This document shows, piece after piece, positions 8,779 through 18,596 of a stretch of 21,549 nt of DNA (position 1 is the stretch's first letter; the number at the start of each line of letters is the position of its first letter). The notes under the pieces were generated by a model. It saw nothing but the letters and a program-made list of their open reading frames with translations, was not told where the DNA came from and made no database searches. The translations under genes and the position numbers were made by a program. This DNA is from Caldilineaceae bacterium (GTDB taxonomy: Bacteria; Chloroflexota; Anaerolineae; Caldilineales; Caldilineaceae), in NCBI GenBank assembly GCA_026645635.1, contig JAPKMV010000001.1, positions 1-21,549 on the forward strand, in the 5' to 3' direction.

Positions 8779-9783
8779 GTGAAAGGCTACAGAAGGTATT
8801 TCTTCAACAAGCTCGGTTGGTTCGCGATCACCTTTGTGTTCGCCTTCTTGCTGAACTTCATGCTGCCGCGCATGATGCCGGGAGACCCTGTGGCCGCGAT
8901 CGTGGCGCGCCAGGCGCAAGGCATGAGCAACTCGACGGGCGTCCAGGCAATCTACGAACAATATACTGAGTTGTTCGGCACCAACAAGCCAATGTACGAG
9001 CAGTTTTTTATCTATGTCGGCAATGTGCTGAAGGGCGATTTCGGTTTCTCCTTTAGCCAGTATCCCAGAAGGGTGACAGACGTGATCGGTTCTGCCATCT
9101 GGTGGACGCTGATTTTGCAGATTCCGGCCATCATCGTCGGCTGGATTCTTGGCAACATGCTGGGCGCGCTGGCGGCCTATCGCAAAGGGGGCTTTGATAA
9201 GGTCCTCATGCCTACCAGCCTTTTCCTCAGCAGTTTCCCACCCTTTGGCATGGCGATCATCTTGTTGGTCGTATTTGCTGTTCAGCTCAAGTGGTTTCCC
9301 ACTTCGGGCGGCTACGGCTTTGACCTGATTCCCAGCATGACCCCGAACTTCCTGCGGTCGATGTTCATCCACTATCAACTGCCGTTTTGGTCGATTGTAA
9401 TCATCCTGATCGGTGGTCAGGCCATTGGCATGCGCTCCATGGCCATCTACGAGCTAAATGCGGATTATGTAAAATTCAGCCGTTTCATGGGCATCAAGGA
9501 TGACCGGATCGTTGGCTATGTCTTTCGGAATGCCATGCTGCCGCAGGTGACCGGCCTGGCGCTGGCGCTCGGCACGGTCGTCGGCGGCGCGCTGGTGGCG
9601 GAGATCGTTTTCAGCTACCCGGGGCTTGGCACCACGCTCTTGACCGCCGTCACGGGCCAGGATTACCCGCTGATCTCAGCCGCAACTTTGATCATCACCT
9701 TTATGGTTTTGACCGCAACTTTTGTGCTGGAAATCTTGTACGGCGTGATTGACCCGCGCATCAAGGCCACCCAGTCGGATTAA
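8779..9783 (+). CDS. ABC importer permease, DppB/OppB family
   Basis: The 334-residue integral membrane protein has the DppB layout: a first membrane helix (about 13-30), the [11 protein letters not shown] motif, an extracytoplasmic segment with [16 protein letters not shown], then five more helices. The cytoplasmic EAA loop that docks to the ATPase is [28 protein letters not shown] (225-252), followed by the typical [10 protein letters not shown] segment. The start is GTG at 8779, with GGGAAGG 5 bases upstream. It forms the transmembrane channel together with the next gene, 14 bases downstream, and belongs to the LacI-controlled operon. Confidence 0.92.
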   Translation: MKGYRRYFFNKLGWFAITFVFAFLLNFMLPRMMPGDPVAAIVARQAQGMSNSTGVQAIYEQYTELFGTNKPMYEQFFIYVGNVLKGDFGFSFSQYPRRVTDVIGSAIWWTLILQIPAIIVGWILGNMLGALAAYRKGGFDKVLMPTSLFLSSFPPFGMAIILLVVFAVQLKWFPTSGGYGFDLIPSMTPNFLRSMFIHYQLPFWSIVIILIGGQAIGMRSMAIYELNADYVKFSRFMGIKDDRIVGYVFRNAMLPQVTGLALALGTVVGGALVAEIVFSYPGLGTTLLTAVTGQDYPLISAATLIITFMVLTATFVLEILYGVIDPRIKATQSD

Positions 9784-9797
9784 GGATAGAACCGGCC

Positions 9798-11051
<1,254 letters not shown>

Positions 11052-11059
11052 GTGAGTGA

Positions 11060-12872
<1,813 letters not shown>

Positions 12873-12917
12873 CGATGGCAGCAGGTCCCTGCATTCCCCT
12901 GCCAGACAACAGAAACC

Positions 12918-12979
12918 ATCCGCAGATTGCGCGGATTTTTGCAGATTGACATTTGCAAAAATCTGCGTAATCTGCGGAT
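12918..12979. repeat. Long intergenic inverted repeat (26 bp arms), possible bidirectional stop
   Basis: Two 26-base arms (12918-12943 and 12954-12979) are inverted copies with 2 mismatches and a 10-base loop. The core unit AATCTGCGTAATCTGCGGAT is itself built from AATCTGCG repeats. A degenerate single unit of the same type occurs at 15608-15635. Such TCTGCG-rich units are scattered between genes in many environmental bacterial genomes. This copy sits after the last importer gene and could end transcription; A and T runs next to the loop, not after the stem, argue against a classical terminator. Confidence 0.6.
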
Positions 12980-13044
12980 TTGCGTTCAGGACTCATCCTG
13001 TCGCACCAGCCGACGACGGCGCACCGTCACCCGATTGGAGACCT

Positions 13045-13674
13045 ATGACGCGCATTTTGATTCTGTTCGCCCATCCTGCGCTGGAGAAATCCCGCGTCCA
13101 TCGCCGCCTGGTGCGCGTGGCGCAAGAGATGCCCGGCGTCACCTTCAACGACCTCTATGAGGCATACCCCACCTTCGACATCGACGTGCGCCGCGAGCAG
13201 GCGCTCCTGGCCGAGCACGACCTGATTGTTTTGCAGCACCCCCTCTACTGGTACAGCACGCCCGCGCTGCTCAAGCAATGGCAAGACCTGGTGCTGGAGC
13301 ACGGCTGGGCCTACGGCTCGCAGGGACATGCGCTGCGGGGCAAACGGCTGCTGATCATCCTCAGCGCCGGTGGCCGCGCCGAAGCCTACCAGCCTGGCGC
13401 CTTCAACCGCTTCACCATCCGCGAGTTTTTGGCGCCCATCGAACAGACCGCCTACCTCTGCGGCATGGCGTACCTGCCACCCCTCATCTTTCACGGCGCG
13501 CACCGCATGACCCTCGACGACATAGGCCAGGCAGCCGGCCACTATCGCCACGTGCTGGAGGCGCTGCGCGACGATGCGCTCGACCCGGCAGCGCTCGGCG
13601 CCTGGCAGACGCTCAACGATGCGCTGAACATCATGCCCATGATTGGCAAATCGACCCAAGCGGTGACGCAATGA
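13045..13674 (+). CDS. KefF/KefG-like NAD(P)H:quinone oxidoreductase, antiporter subunit
   Basis: The 209-residue protein is a flavodoxin-fold (Flavodoxin_2) quinone reductase. It begins MTRILILFAHPALEKSRV, carries the family motif LIVLQHPLYWYSTPALLKQW (about 68-87), then GKRLLIILSAGG and FNRFTIREFLAPIEQTAYLCGM. In E. coli, KefF and KefG sit on the cytosolic face of KefC/KefB and are needed for full antiporter activity while reducing quinones and electrophiles. The same pairing is seen here: its TGA overlaps the antiporter ATG (ATGA, 13671-13674). I start it at ATG 13045, behind GGAG at 4 bases; a longer frame from 12946 has no family similarity and covers the inverted repeat. Confidence 0.87.
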   Translation: MTRILILFAHPALEKSRVHRRLVRVAQEMPGVTFNDLYEAYPTFDIDVRREQALLAEHDLIVLQHPLYWYSTPALLKQWQDLVLEHGWAYGSQGHALRGKRLLIILSAGGRAEAYQPGAFNRFTIREFLAPIEQTAYLCGMAYLPPLIFHGAHRMTLDDIGQAAGHYRHVLEALRDDALDPAALGAWQTLNDALNIMPMIGKSTQAVTQ

Positions 13675-15578
13675 GCGGCGACTTTCTCTTTCAGGCGTTC
13701 GTCTATCTGACCGCCGCGGTAATCGCCGTGCCGATTGCGGCGCGGCTGGGTCTCGGCTCGGTGCTGGGTTATCTCATCGCCGGCGTGGTGATCGGTCCCT
13801 TCGGCCTCGGACTGCTGGGGGAAGGCGGCGAAGACATCATGCACTTCGCCGAGTTCGGCGTGGTGATGATGCTCTTTCTGGTCGGGCTGGAACTGGAGCC
13901 GGCGCTGCTCTGGCGGCTGCGCGGGCCGATCTTGGGGCTGGGGGGCCTCCAAGTGGTCGTCACGACCGCGGTTGCGGCGACCGTCGCCTATCTGCTCGGG
14001 CTGCCCTGGCAGCAGGCGCTGGCCGTCGGCATGATCCTGGCGCTTTCCTCCACGGCCATCGTCCTGCAAAGCCTGGCGGAGCGCGGCCAACTCAAAAGCG
14101 CCGGCGGACAGGCATCCTTTGCCGTGCTGCTCTTCCAGGACATCGCCGTCATTCCCATGCTGGCGATCTTCCCGCTGCTGGCAGGCACGGTGGCGACTGC
14201 GCCCGGCGACGCCCACGGCGCCGACGCCCACGCGGCCACCACGCTGGTTTCCGGGCTGCCGCCCTGGGCGCAGACGCTGGCCGTGCTGGCGGCCGTGGCG
14301 GCGATCATCCTGGGCGGGCGCTTCCTGCTGCGCCCGGTCTTCCGCGCCATCGCCGCCACACGCCTGCGCGAGTTGTTCGTCGCCACCGCGCTGCTGCTGG
14401 TGATCGGCATTGCGCTGCTGATGAACCAGGTCGGGCTAAGCGCGGCGCTGGGCACCTTCCTGGCCGGCGTGGTGCTGGCGAACAGCGAATATCGCCACGA
14501 ACTGGAAAGCGACATCGAGCCATTCAAGGGGCTGCTGTTGGGGCTTTTCTTTCTGGCCGTGGGCGCATCGATCAATTTTGCCCTGATCCTGGCGCAGCCG
14601 CTGCTGATCCTGGGGCTGGTGATTGGCGTCGTTGTCTTGAAGTTCACCATTCTCCTGGCGCTGGCGAAGGTCTTCCGGTTGGGCACGGACCAGGCGCTGC
14701 TGCTGGCCTTTGCTTTGCCGCAGGTGGGCGAATTCGCCTTCGTGCTCTTTGCCTTCGGCGTGCAGGAACAGGTCTTCGACGGCAGCGTGGCCGACCCGTT
14801 GGTTGCCGTGGTGGCGATCAGCATGGCGCTCACACCACTGTTGATGATTTTCTTCGAGCGCGTCATCCGCCCGCGTGTGGGCACGAAGGAAACGGCGGCC
14901 CAAGAACCCGACGCCATCGACGAACGCAACCCGGTGATCATCGCGGGTTTCGGCGGCTTCGGGTCGACAGTCGGGCGGCTGCTGCGCGCCAACGGCGTCG
15001 GCGTGACCGTGCTCGACAACGACGCCGACCGCGTCGATGCCTTGCGCCGCTTTGGGCTGCAGGTCTACTACGGCGACGCCTCGCGCTACGATCTGCTCAT
15101 CGCCGCCGGCGCGCAGGAGGCAAAGCTGCTGGTGTTGGCGCTCGACACGCCCGAACGGACGCTCGACCTGGTGCACACGGCGCACAAGCACTTCCCGCAC
15201 TTGCAGATCCTGGCGCGCGCCTTCGACTGGCAGGACGCCCATGATCTGCTCGACGCTGGCGTGCCCTACGTCTACCGGGAGACGCTCGACACGTCGCTGC
15301 GGCTGGGGACAGACGCGCTGCGTCTGCTCGGCTTCCGCGCCTACCAGGCGCAGCGTGCGGCGCAGACCTTCCTGCGCTACGATGAAGAGAGCGTGCGCAC
15401 CTTGACCGGGCAGCGAGGCGACCGCACCGTCTATCTCCTGGCCGCGCGCCAGCGTATCGCCGACCTGGAGCACATCCTGCAGGCCGACCTGACGGGCATA
15501 GACCTGGCCCGCGACGACGGGTGGGACGCCGAACCGTTGCGCGCTGACTTTGCGCGGGTGGTTGAGAAGACAGATTGA
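13671..15578 (+). CDS. KefB/KefC-type monovalent cation:proton antiporter (CPA2)
   Basis: From ATG 13671 this is 635 residues. The first ~390 form the CPA2 membrane domain: GSVLGYLIAGVVIGPFGLGLL, FGVVMMLFLVGLELEP, ALSSTAIVLQSLAERGQ, QASFAVLLFQDIAVIPML, LSAALGTFLAGVVLANSEYRHELESDIEPFKGLLLGLFF. A TrkA-N/RCK nucleotide-binding domain follows from about 420 (VIIAGFGGFGSTVGRLL, then acidic TVLDNDADRV) with the Kef-type ILARAFDWQDAHDLLDAGVPYVYRETLDTSL. In E. coli these antiporters release potassium and acidify the cytoplasm when glutathione adducts signal electrophile stress; whether glutathione is the effector here is unknown. It overlaps the reductase gene by 4 bases. A longer frame beginning at 13278 is only antecedent open sequence. 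Confidence 0.92.
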   Translation: MSGDFLFQAFVYLTAAVIAVPIAARLGLGSVLGYLIAGVVIGPFGLGLLGEGGEDIMHFAEFGVVMMLFLVGLELEPALLWRLRGPILGLGGLQVVVTTAVAATVAYLLGLPWQQALAVGMILALSSTAIVLQSLAERGQLKSAGGQASFAVLLFQDIAVIPMLAIFPLLAGTVATAPGDAHGADAHAATTLVSGLPPWAQTLAVLAAVAAIILGGRFLLRPVFRAIAATRLRELFVATALLLVIGIALLMNQVGLSAALGTFLAGVVLANSEYRHELESDIEPFKGLLLGLFFLAVGASINFALILAQPLLILGLVIGVVVLKFTILLALAKVFRLGTDQALLLAFALPQVGEFAFVLFAFGVQEQVFDGSVADPLVAVVAISMALTPLLMIFFERVIRPRVGTKETAAQEPDAIDERNPVIIAGFGGFGSTVGRLLRANGVGVTVLDNDADRVDALRRFGLQVYYGDASRYDLLIAAGAQEAKLLVLALDTPERTLDLVHTAHKHFPHLQILARAFDWQDAHDLLDAGVPYVYRETLDTSLRLGTDALRLLGFRAYQAQRAAQTFLRYDEESVRTLTGQRGDRTVYLLAARQRIADLEHILQADLTGIDLARDDGWDAEPLRADFARVVEKTD

Positions 15579-15607
15579 CCCAGAGTACGCAGGTGTGACC
15601 TCCGCTG

Positions 15608-15635
15608 TCTGCGCTAATCTGCGCACCCTGCGGAT
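15608..15635. repeat. Degenerate copy of the TCTGCG intergenic repeat
   Basis: TCTGCGCTAATCTGCG followed by CACCCTGCGGA repeats the pattern of the longer inverted repeat after the importer operon, but as one imperfect unit without an opposing arm. It lies in the ~100 bases between the antiporter stop and the arsR promoter, which otherwise hold nothing I recognise. Confidence 0.4.
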
Positions 15636-15678
15636 GGGCGCCTGGCTCTCTCCCGCGATGCCCAGCCCACATTCAGGA

Positions 15679-15707
15679 TTGACAAACGGTGAAGTCGGGC
15701 ATAATAT
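15679..15707 (+). promoter_or_regulatory. Promoter of arsR1-arsP-trx unit
   Basis: TTGACA (15679-15684), exactly 17 bases, then TAATAT (15702-15707) make a near-consensus sigma-70-type promoter. Transcription would start around 15714, leaving a leader of about 50 bases to the arsR1 ATG. Confidence 0.75.
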
Positions 15708-15726
15708 ATGCATAATTCAATATATT
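15703..15726. promoter_or_regulatory. ArsR1 operator candidate, AT-rich inverted repeat
   Basis: AATATAT (15703-15709) and ATATATT (15720-15726) are perfect inverted arms with a 10-base spacer. The left arm lies within the -10 box and the right arm covers the expected start of transcription. ArsR/SmtB repressors typically bind such AT-rich dyads over the -10/+1 region of their own promoter. The gene downstream encodes an ArsR protein, so autorepression relieved by metalloid is the natural reading. Confidence 0.65.
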
Positions 15727-15764
15727 TTAGTTTTCGCATCTATTGGCAAGGATTGAAAACCGCT

Positions 15765-16130
15765 ATGACAGAGAACGACTACAAATCCATCGGCGCCCGG
15801 TTGAAAGTGCTGGCGCACCCGGAGCGGCTGCGCATTCTGGACGCGCTGCGCCGCGAGCCGGAGTGCGTCTGCCATCTCGAGGCGCTGCTGGGCAAGCCGC
15901 AGCCCTATGTGTCGCAGCAATTGCGTCTGCTGCGCGAGGCCGGCGTCATTTGTGACGAGAAGCAGGGACAGAATGTCTTCTATCGCGTTTGTGACGCACA
16001 GGTGCTCGCCTGGCTGGATGTCATGCTGGGGCCGGTCAACGCCGTCCGGGGCCGTCAGGGGCGTCACGAGCCTGTCGCGGAATGTAATTGTCCAAAGTGC
16101 GCGCCAGTCATCTTGTCCCTTGCCGCGTAA
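15765..16130 (+). CDS. arsR: ArsR-family metalloid-responsive repressor (first copy)
   Basis: The 121-residue winged-helix repressor starts MTENDYKSIGARLKVLAHPERLRILDAL. It has C34-V-C36-H-L in the position of the E. coli ArsR arsenite site (CVCDL), and a recognition helix PQPYVSQQLRLLREAGV. The tail ECNCPKC adds three more cysteines, possibly a second metal site. It should repress its own promoter until As(III), Sb(III) or a similar thiophilic ion binds. A longer frame starts at an ATG at 15708, inside the operator; I prefer ATG 15765 because the protein then begins like other ArsR members, although AAGGA is 13 bases away. The permease gene follows after 12 bases. Confidence 0.88.
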   Translation: MTENDYKSIGARLKVLAHPERLRILDALRREPECVCHLEALLGKPQPYVSQQLRLLREAGVICDEKQGQNVFYRVCDAQVLAWLDVMLGPVNAVRGRQGRHEPVAECNCPKCAPVILSLAA

Positions 16131-16142
16131 AGGAGCAATCGT

Positions 16143-17552
16143 ATGCAATCGATAGACAAACCGGTGAGCGGCACTGCACCGGTGAATGCACTTGAACCCG
16201 CACATCCGTCCTGGCGGTCAAGCTGGCGCGAGATGGTCAGCGTCGGCCGCGAACGCTGGTCACAGATCTGGAAGCCGCTGACGGCGATGCTGGCTGTCTT
16301 TCTCGCCTTCTACTACCTGCCGATCGGCTGGCCCCGCTTCGACAACGCGCTGGTTGAGTCGCTGGAGTTGACCAAATGGTACGCGCAAGAGCACGTCATT
16401 CTCTGCCTGCTGCCCGCCTTCTACATCGCCGGCGCCATCGCCGTCTTTGTGAGCCAGGGGTCGGTGATGCGCTACCTGGGCGCGGGCGCCAACAAGGTGC
16501 TTTCCTACGGCGTGGCGTCGGTGTCGGGCACGATCCTCGCCGTCTGCTCGTGTACGGTGCTGCCGCTCTTTTCCGGCATCTACCGCATGGGCGCCGGGTT
16601 GGGGCCGGCGATTGCGTTCCTCTACTCCGGGCCGGCGATCAATGTGCTGGCGATCGTGATGACGGCCGCGGTGCTTGGGCCATCCATGGGCATTGCCCGC
16701 GCCGTCGGTGCAGTTGCTTTTAGCGTCGTCATCGGGCTGATCATGGCGACGATCTATCGCCACGAGGAACAGGCCAAGATCAAAGCGCAGGCAGTCATGC
16801 CTGTCCCGGAGGTGACGCGCCCGCTCTGGCAGAATGCCATCTACTTTGGGTCGATGGTGGGCATCCTGGTCTTTGCGAACTGGGGCAAGCCGCAGGAGAT
16901 CAGCGGGCTGTGGGGCGCCATCTACACGGCGAAGTGGGCGATCACGGCGGGCTTTGGGCTGCTGCTGGCGTTTGCCTTGTGGCGCTGGTTTGGCGTGCTG
17001 TGGTGGAAGGTGACGACGATCGTGTTGATTACCGCCGGTGCGGCGCTGCTCTTCCCCGAACAGCCGCAGGTGCCCTTTGTCGTCGGTCTGATCGGTCTCA
17101 CCGTGCTGACCAGCACCTCCCAAGACGAAATGGGCGACTGGTTTGACCAGAGTTGGGGCTTTGCCAAACAAATTTTGCCGTTGCTGCTCGTTGGCGTGCT
17201 GATCTCCGGCTTCCTGCTCGGACGCCCCGGCCACGAAGGGCTGATCCCGTCGGCGTGGGTGGCGGCGGCGGTGGGCGGCAACTCGCTGCTGTCGAACTTC
17301 GTGGCGTCGTTCCTCGGTGCGTTCATGTACTTCGCCACGCTGACCGAAGTGCCGATCGTGCAGGGGCTGGTGGGCGCGGGCATGGGGCAAGGCCCGGCGC
17401 TGGCGCTATTGCTGGCCGGCCCAGCGTTGAGCCTGCCCAACATGCTCGTCATCCGCAGCGTCGTCGGCACGCAAAAGACCGTCGTTTTCGTGACGCTGGT
17501 GGTCGTCTTTGCCACGCTCACCGGCTGGGCCTACGGCGCCTGGGTTGCGTAG
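16143..17552 (+). CDS. ArsP-type permease (PF03773), likely metalloid/organoarsenical efflux
   Basis: The 469-residue membrane protein has two bundles of helices and the permease signature GTILAVCSCTVLPLFSGIYRMGAGLGPAIAFLYSGPAINVLAI, repeated in weaker form near the C-terminus (GGNSLLSNFVASFLGAFMYFATLTEVPIVQGLVGAGMGQGPALALLLAGPALSLPNM). C135 and C137 lie in the first signature. ArsP proteins export trivalent methylarsenite and aromatic arsenicals; other relatives are tied to copper/zinc efflux, so the exact substrate is unproven. Position between an ArsR repressor and a thioredoxin-like gene, and next to arsC/acr3, favours arsenic. An AAAGGAG Shine-Dalgarno ends 8 bases before the ATG. Confidence 0.8.
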   Translation: MQSIDKPVSGTAPVNALEPAHPSWRSSWREMVSVGRERWSQIWKPLTAMLAVFLAFYYLPIGWPRFDNALVESLELTKWYAQEHVILCLLPAFYIAGAIAVFVSQGSVMRYLGAGANKVLSYGVASVSGTILAVCSCTVLPLFSGIYRMGAGLGPAIAFLYSGPAINVLAIVMTAAVLGPSMGIARAVGAVAFSVVIGLIMATIYRHEEQAKIKAQAVMPVPEVTRPLWQNAIYFGSMVGILVFANWGKPQEISGLWGAIYTAKWAITAGFGLLLAFALWRWFGVLWWKVTTIVLITAGAALLFPEQPQVPFVVGLIGLTVLTSTSQDEMGDWFDQSWGFAKQILPLLLVGVLISGFLLGRPGHEGLIPSAWVAAAVGGNSLLSNFVASFLGAFMYFATLTEVPIVQGLVGAGMGQGPALALLLAGPALSLPNMLVIRSVVGTQKTVVFVTLVVVFATLTGWAYGAWVA

Positions 17553-17587
17553 GCGGGGCGAGGGGCGAGTTGCGAGGGGCGACGCCT

Positions 17588-17622
17588 TCACAATTCACAA
17601 TTCACAGTTCACGATTCACAAT
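17588..17622. repeat. Five tandem 7-bp units (TCACAAT)
   Basis: TCACAAT, TCACAAT, TCACAGT, TCACGAT, TCACAAT follow one another without gaps. They lie in the 101-base gap between the permease and the thioredoxin-like gene, after a purine-rich stretch in which GAGGGGCGA occurs twice. This may be slippage-prone spacer DNA; no function is evident. It might affect expression of the downstream gene if copy number varies. Confidence 0.7.
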
Positions 17623-17653
17623 TTCAAAGAATTCAAACAGAAAGGGATTGACC

Positions 17654-17890
17654 ATGAAAAAGCTACAGATTCTCGGCGCCGGCTGCGCCAAATGCCAGCA
17701 ATTGACGCTGCACACGGAAAAGGCGGCGCAGGCGTTGGGTATCGACTACGAAATCGAGAAGGTGACAGACATCGACCAGATCATGAGCTTCGGGGTGATG
17801 GTGACGCCGGCGCTGGCAATCGACGGTGCAGTCAAGGTCGTGGGCAAAGTGCCTTCGGTGGAGCAACTGAAGCAGGTGATAGCTGCCTGA
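17654..17890 (+). CDS. Small thioredoxin-like protein (redox-active disulfide, MTH895/TM0996 type)
   Basis: The 78-residue protein MKKLQILGAGCAKCQQL has an N-terminal CxxC (C11, C14) and a thioredoxin-fold end with VTPALAIDGAVKVVGKVPS, including the cis-Pro TPA segment. Members of this family are commonly encoded next to ArsR- or ArsP-type genes. It could keep the permease or repressor thiols reduced, carry a metalloid to the permease, or recycle the arsenate reductase encoded downstream; the sequence cannot decide. AAAGGGA lies about 7 bases before the ATG. It is the last gene of the first arsenic unit. Confidence 0.85.
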   Translation: MKKLQILGAGCAKCQQLTLHTEKAAQALGIDYEIEKVTDIDQIMSFGVMVTPALAIDGAVKVVGKVPSVEQLKQVIAA

Positions 17891-17940
17891 AACTCATTTG
17901 GCAATCTCAATTCTGTGTTCGGGTTATGATCAGCCTAAGG

Positions 17941-18097
17941 CAGAATCGACTGGCGCCCGACCGTGATCACCGACCGCTGCATCGGGCGCGGCGTCTGTGC
18001 CTTCGATTATGCGCAGAATCAGCCGGTGGCCGTGGCGCCGCAGATGTGTATGGTCGGTTGCCCTCCTGTGAGGGCAACCCGTCACATCTCGATTTGA
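17941..18097 (+). pseudogene. Ferredoxin (2x 4Fe-4S) remnant, internally deleted and truncated
   Basis: An open stretch after an in-frame TAA reads IDWRPTVITDRCIGRGVCAF, then DYAQNQPVAVAPQMCMVGC. This matches the start of the first cluster motif (D-x-C-I-G-C-G-x-C) and the start of the second (V-A-P-x-x-C-M-V-G-C) of a small two-cluster ferredoxin. The second Cys of the first motif is replaced by Arg, the residues holding its fourth Cys are missing between GVCA and FDYA, and after CMVGC the frame drifts (PPVRATRHISI) to TGA at 18095-18097. A 44-residue frame from GTG 17963 remains open, but too few ligands remain for a cluster. GC-rich third positions persist, as in a recently decayed gene. 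Relatives are often near arsenic or thioredoxin-like genes, so it was perhaps once part of this locus. Confidence 0.6.
18056..18079 (+). terminator. Hairpin between the two arsenic units
   Basis: GGTTGCCCTC (18056-18065) pairs perfectly with GAGGGCAACC (18070-18079) over the loop CTGT, a 10-bp GC-rich stem. No U-run follows, so it may be a partial or factor-assisted stop. It lies inside the ferredoxin remnant and just before the arsR2 promoter, a sensible place to insulate the two units. Confidence 0.45.
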
Positions 18098-18122
18098 CAG
18101 GTACAAGTGATGCGACTAAACT
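18094..18122 (+). promoter_or_regulatory. Promoter of arsR2-arsC-acr3 unit
   Basis: TTGACA (18094-18099), 17 bases, then TAAACT (18117-18122). The expected transcription start is about 18129-18130, touching the left edge of the inverted repeat at 18131. The -35 box overlaps the stop codon of the ferredoxin remnant. Confidence 0.65.
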
Positions 18123-18130
18123 GGCGATTA

Positions 18131-18153
18131 ATAGTTCAATGGCAGTTGAATCA
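18131..18153. promoter_or_regulatory. ArsR2 operator, copy 1 (TTCAA-N6-TTGAA)
   Basis: ATAGTTCAA, six bases (TGGCAG), TTGAATCA: inverted TTCAA/TTGAA arms directly downstream of the -10 box. The same arrangement with the same flanking bases (ATAG...AT) recurs at 18571-18593. Repetition of the outer sequence with different spacers suggests a protein-binding site, most likely for the ArsR protein encoded between the two copies. Confidence 0.65.
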
Positions 18154-18170
18154 TTTGAGAGAGACTCACA

Positions 18171-18557
18171 TTGGCTACTTCTGCAACAACCTCAGCCGAC
18201 ATGGACAACCTGGCCCGCCAACTGAAGGTGCTGGCCGAACCCAACCGCCTGCGCATAGTTGACCTGCTCATGGAAGGCGTGCAGTGCAACTGTGAACTCG
18301 GCGACGCGTTGGGTATGGCGCCCAACTTGATTTCCCACCACCTGCGCATCCTGCGCGAAGTCGGTCTGGTGGATGTCGAGCGCGACGCGGTCGATGCGCG
18401 TTGGGTCTACTACTCGATCAACCGGTCCACGTTGGCGGAGCTGGCGCAAGTCTTTGGCGCTTTTTTCGACCCCGCACGCATCAAGGAGCGTCATCCGGCT
18501 TGCGGCCCGCAGGGTTCGCCTATCCAGCTTGAACCGATGACAGCGATTATTGCCTGA
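18171..18557 (+). CDS. arsR: ArsR-family metalloid-responsive repressor (second copy)
   Basis: The 128-residue winged-helix repressor contains LARQLKVLAEPNRLRIVDLLMEG, then C39-N-C41-EL, a CxC pair in the helix where ArsR binds As(III), and the recognition helix PNLISHHLRILREVGLV. It differs from the first ArsR in sequence and in operator, so the two are not a recent duplication. TTG at 18171 gives the longest product, behind a GAGAGA stretch; ATG 18201 would give MDNLARQLKV and is a realistic alternative. It is followed by arsC after 39 bases that contain the second operator copy. It should repress the arsC-acr3 unit in the absence of arsenite. Confidence 0.88.
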   Translation: MATSATTSADMDNLARQLKVLAEPNRLRIVDLLMEGVQCNCELGDALGMAPNLISHHLRILREVGLVDVERDAVDARWVYYSINRSTLAELAQVFGAFFDPARIKERHPACGPQGSPIQLEPMTAIIA

Positions 18558-18570
18558 TTTTTTTACCCAA

Positions 18571-18593
18571 ATAGTTCAACAAGGATTGAATTA
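18571..18593. promoter_or_regulatory. ArsR2 operator, copy 2, in front of arsC
   Basis: ATAGTTCAA, six bases (CAAGGA), TTGAATTA: same outer sequence and spacing as the copy before arsR2. It ends 3 bases before the arsC ATG, and its spacer holds the only Shine-Dalgarno-like AAGGA of arsC. Bound repressor here could act as a roadblock, or control a weak internal promoter that I cannot define. Confidence 0.6.
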
Positions 18594-18596
18594 ACC

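Noticed and set aside
12918..12979. CRISPR-like repeat
   Set aside because: Only two arms in inverted orientation and no regularly spaced direct repeats or spacers; it is a hairpin element.
14436..15713. Long minus-strand frame opposite the Kef antiporter
   Set aside because: Antisense shadow of a gene with clear CPA2 and TrkA-N motifs.
17588..17622. Plasmid-type iteron array
   Set aside because: Seven-base units in a short operon gap, with no replication initiator gene nearby.
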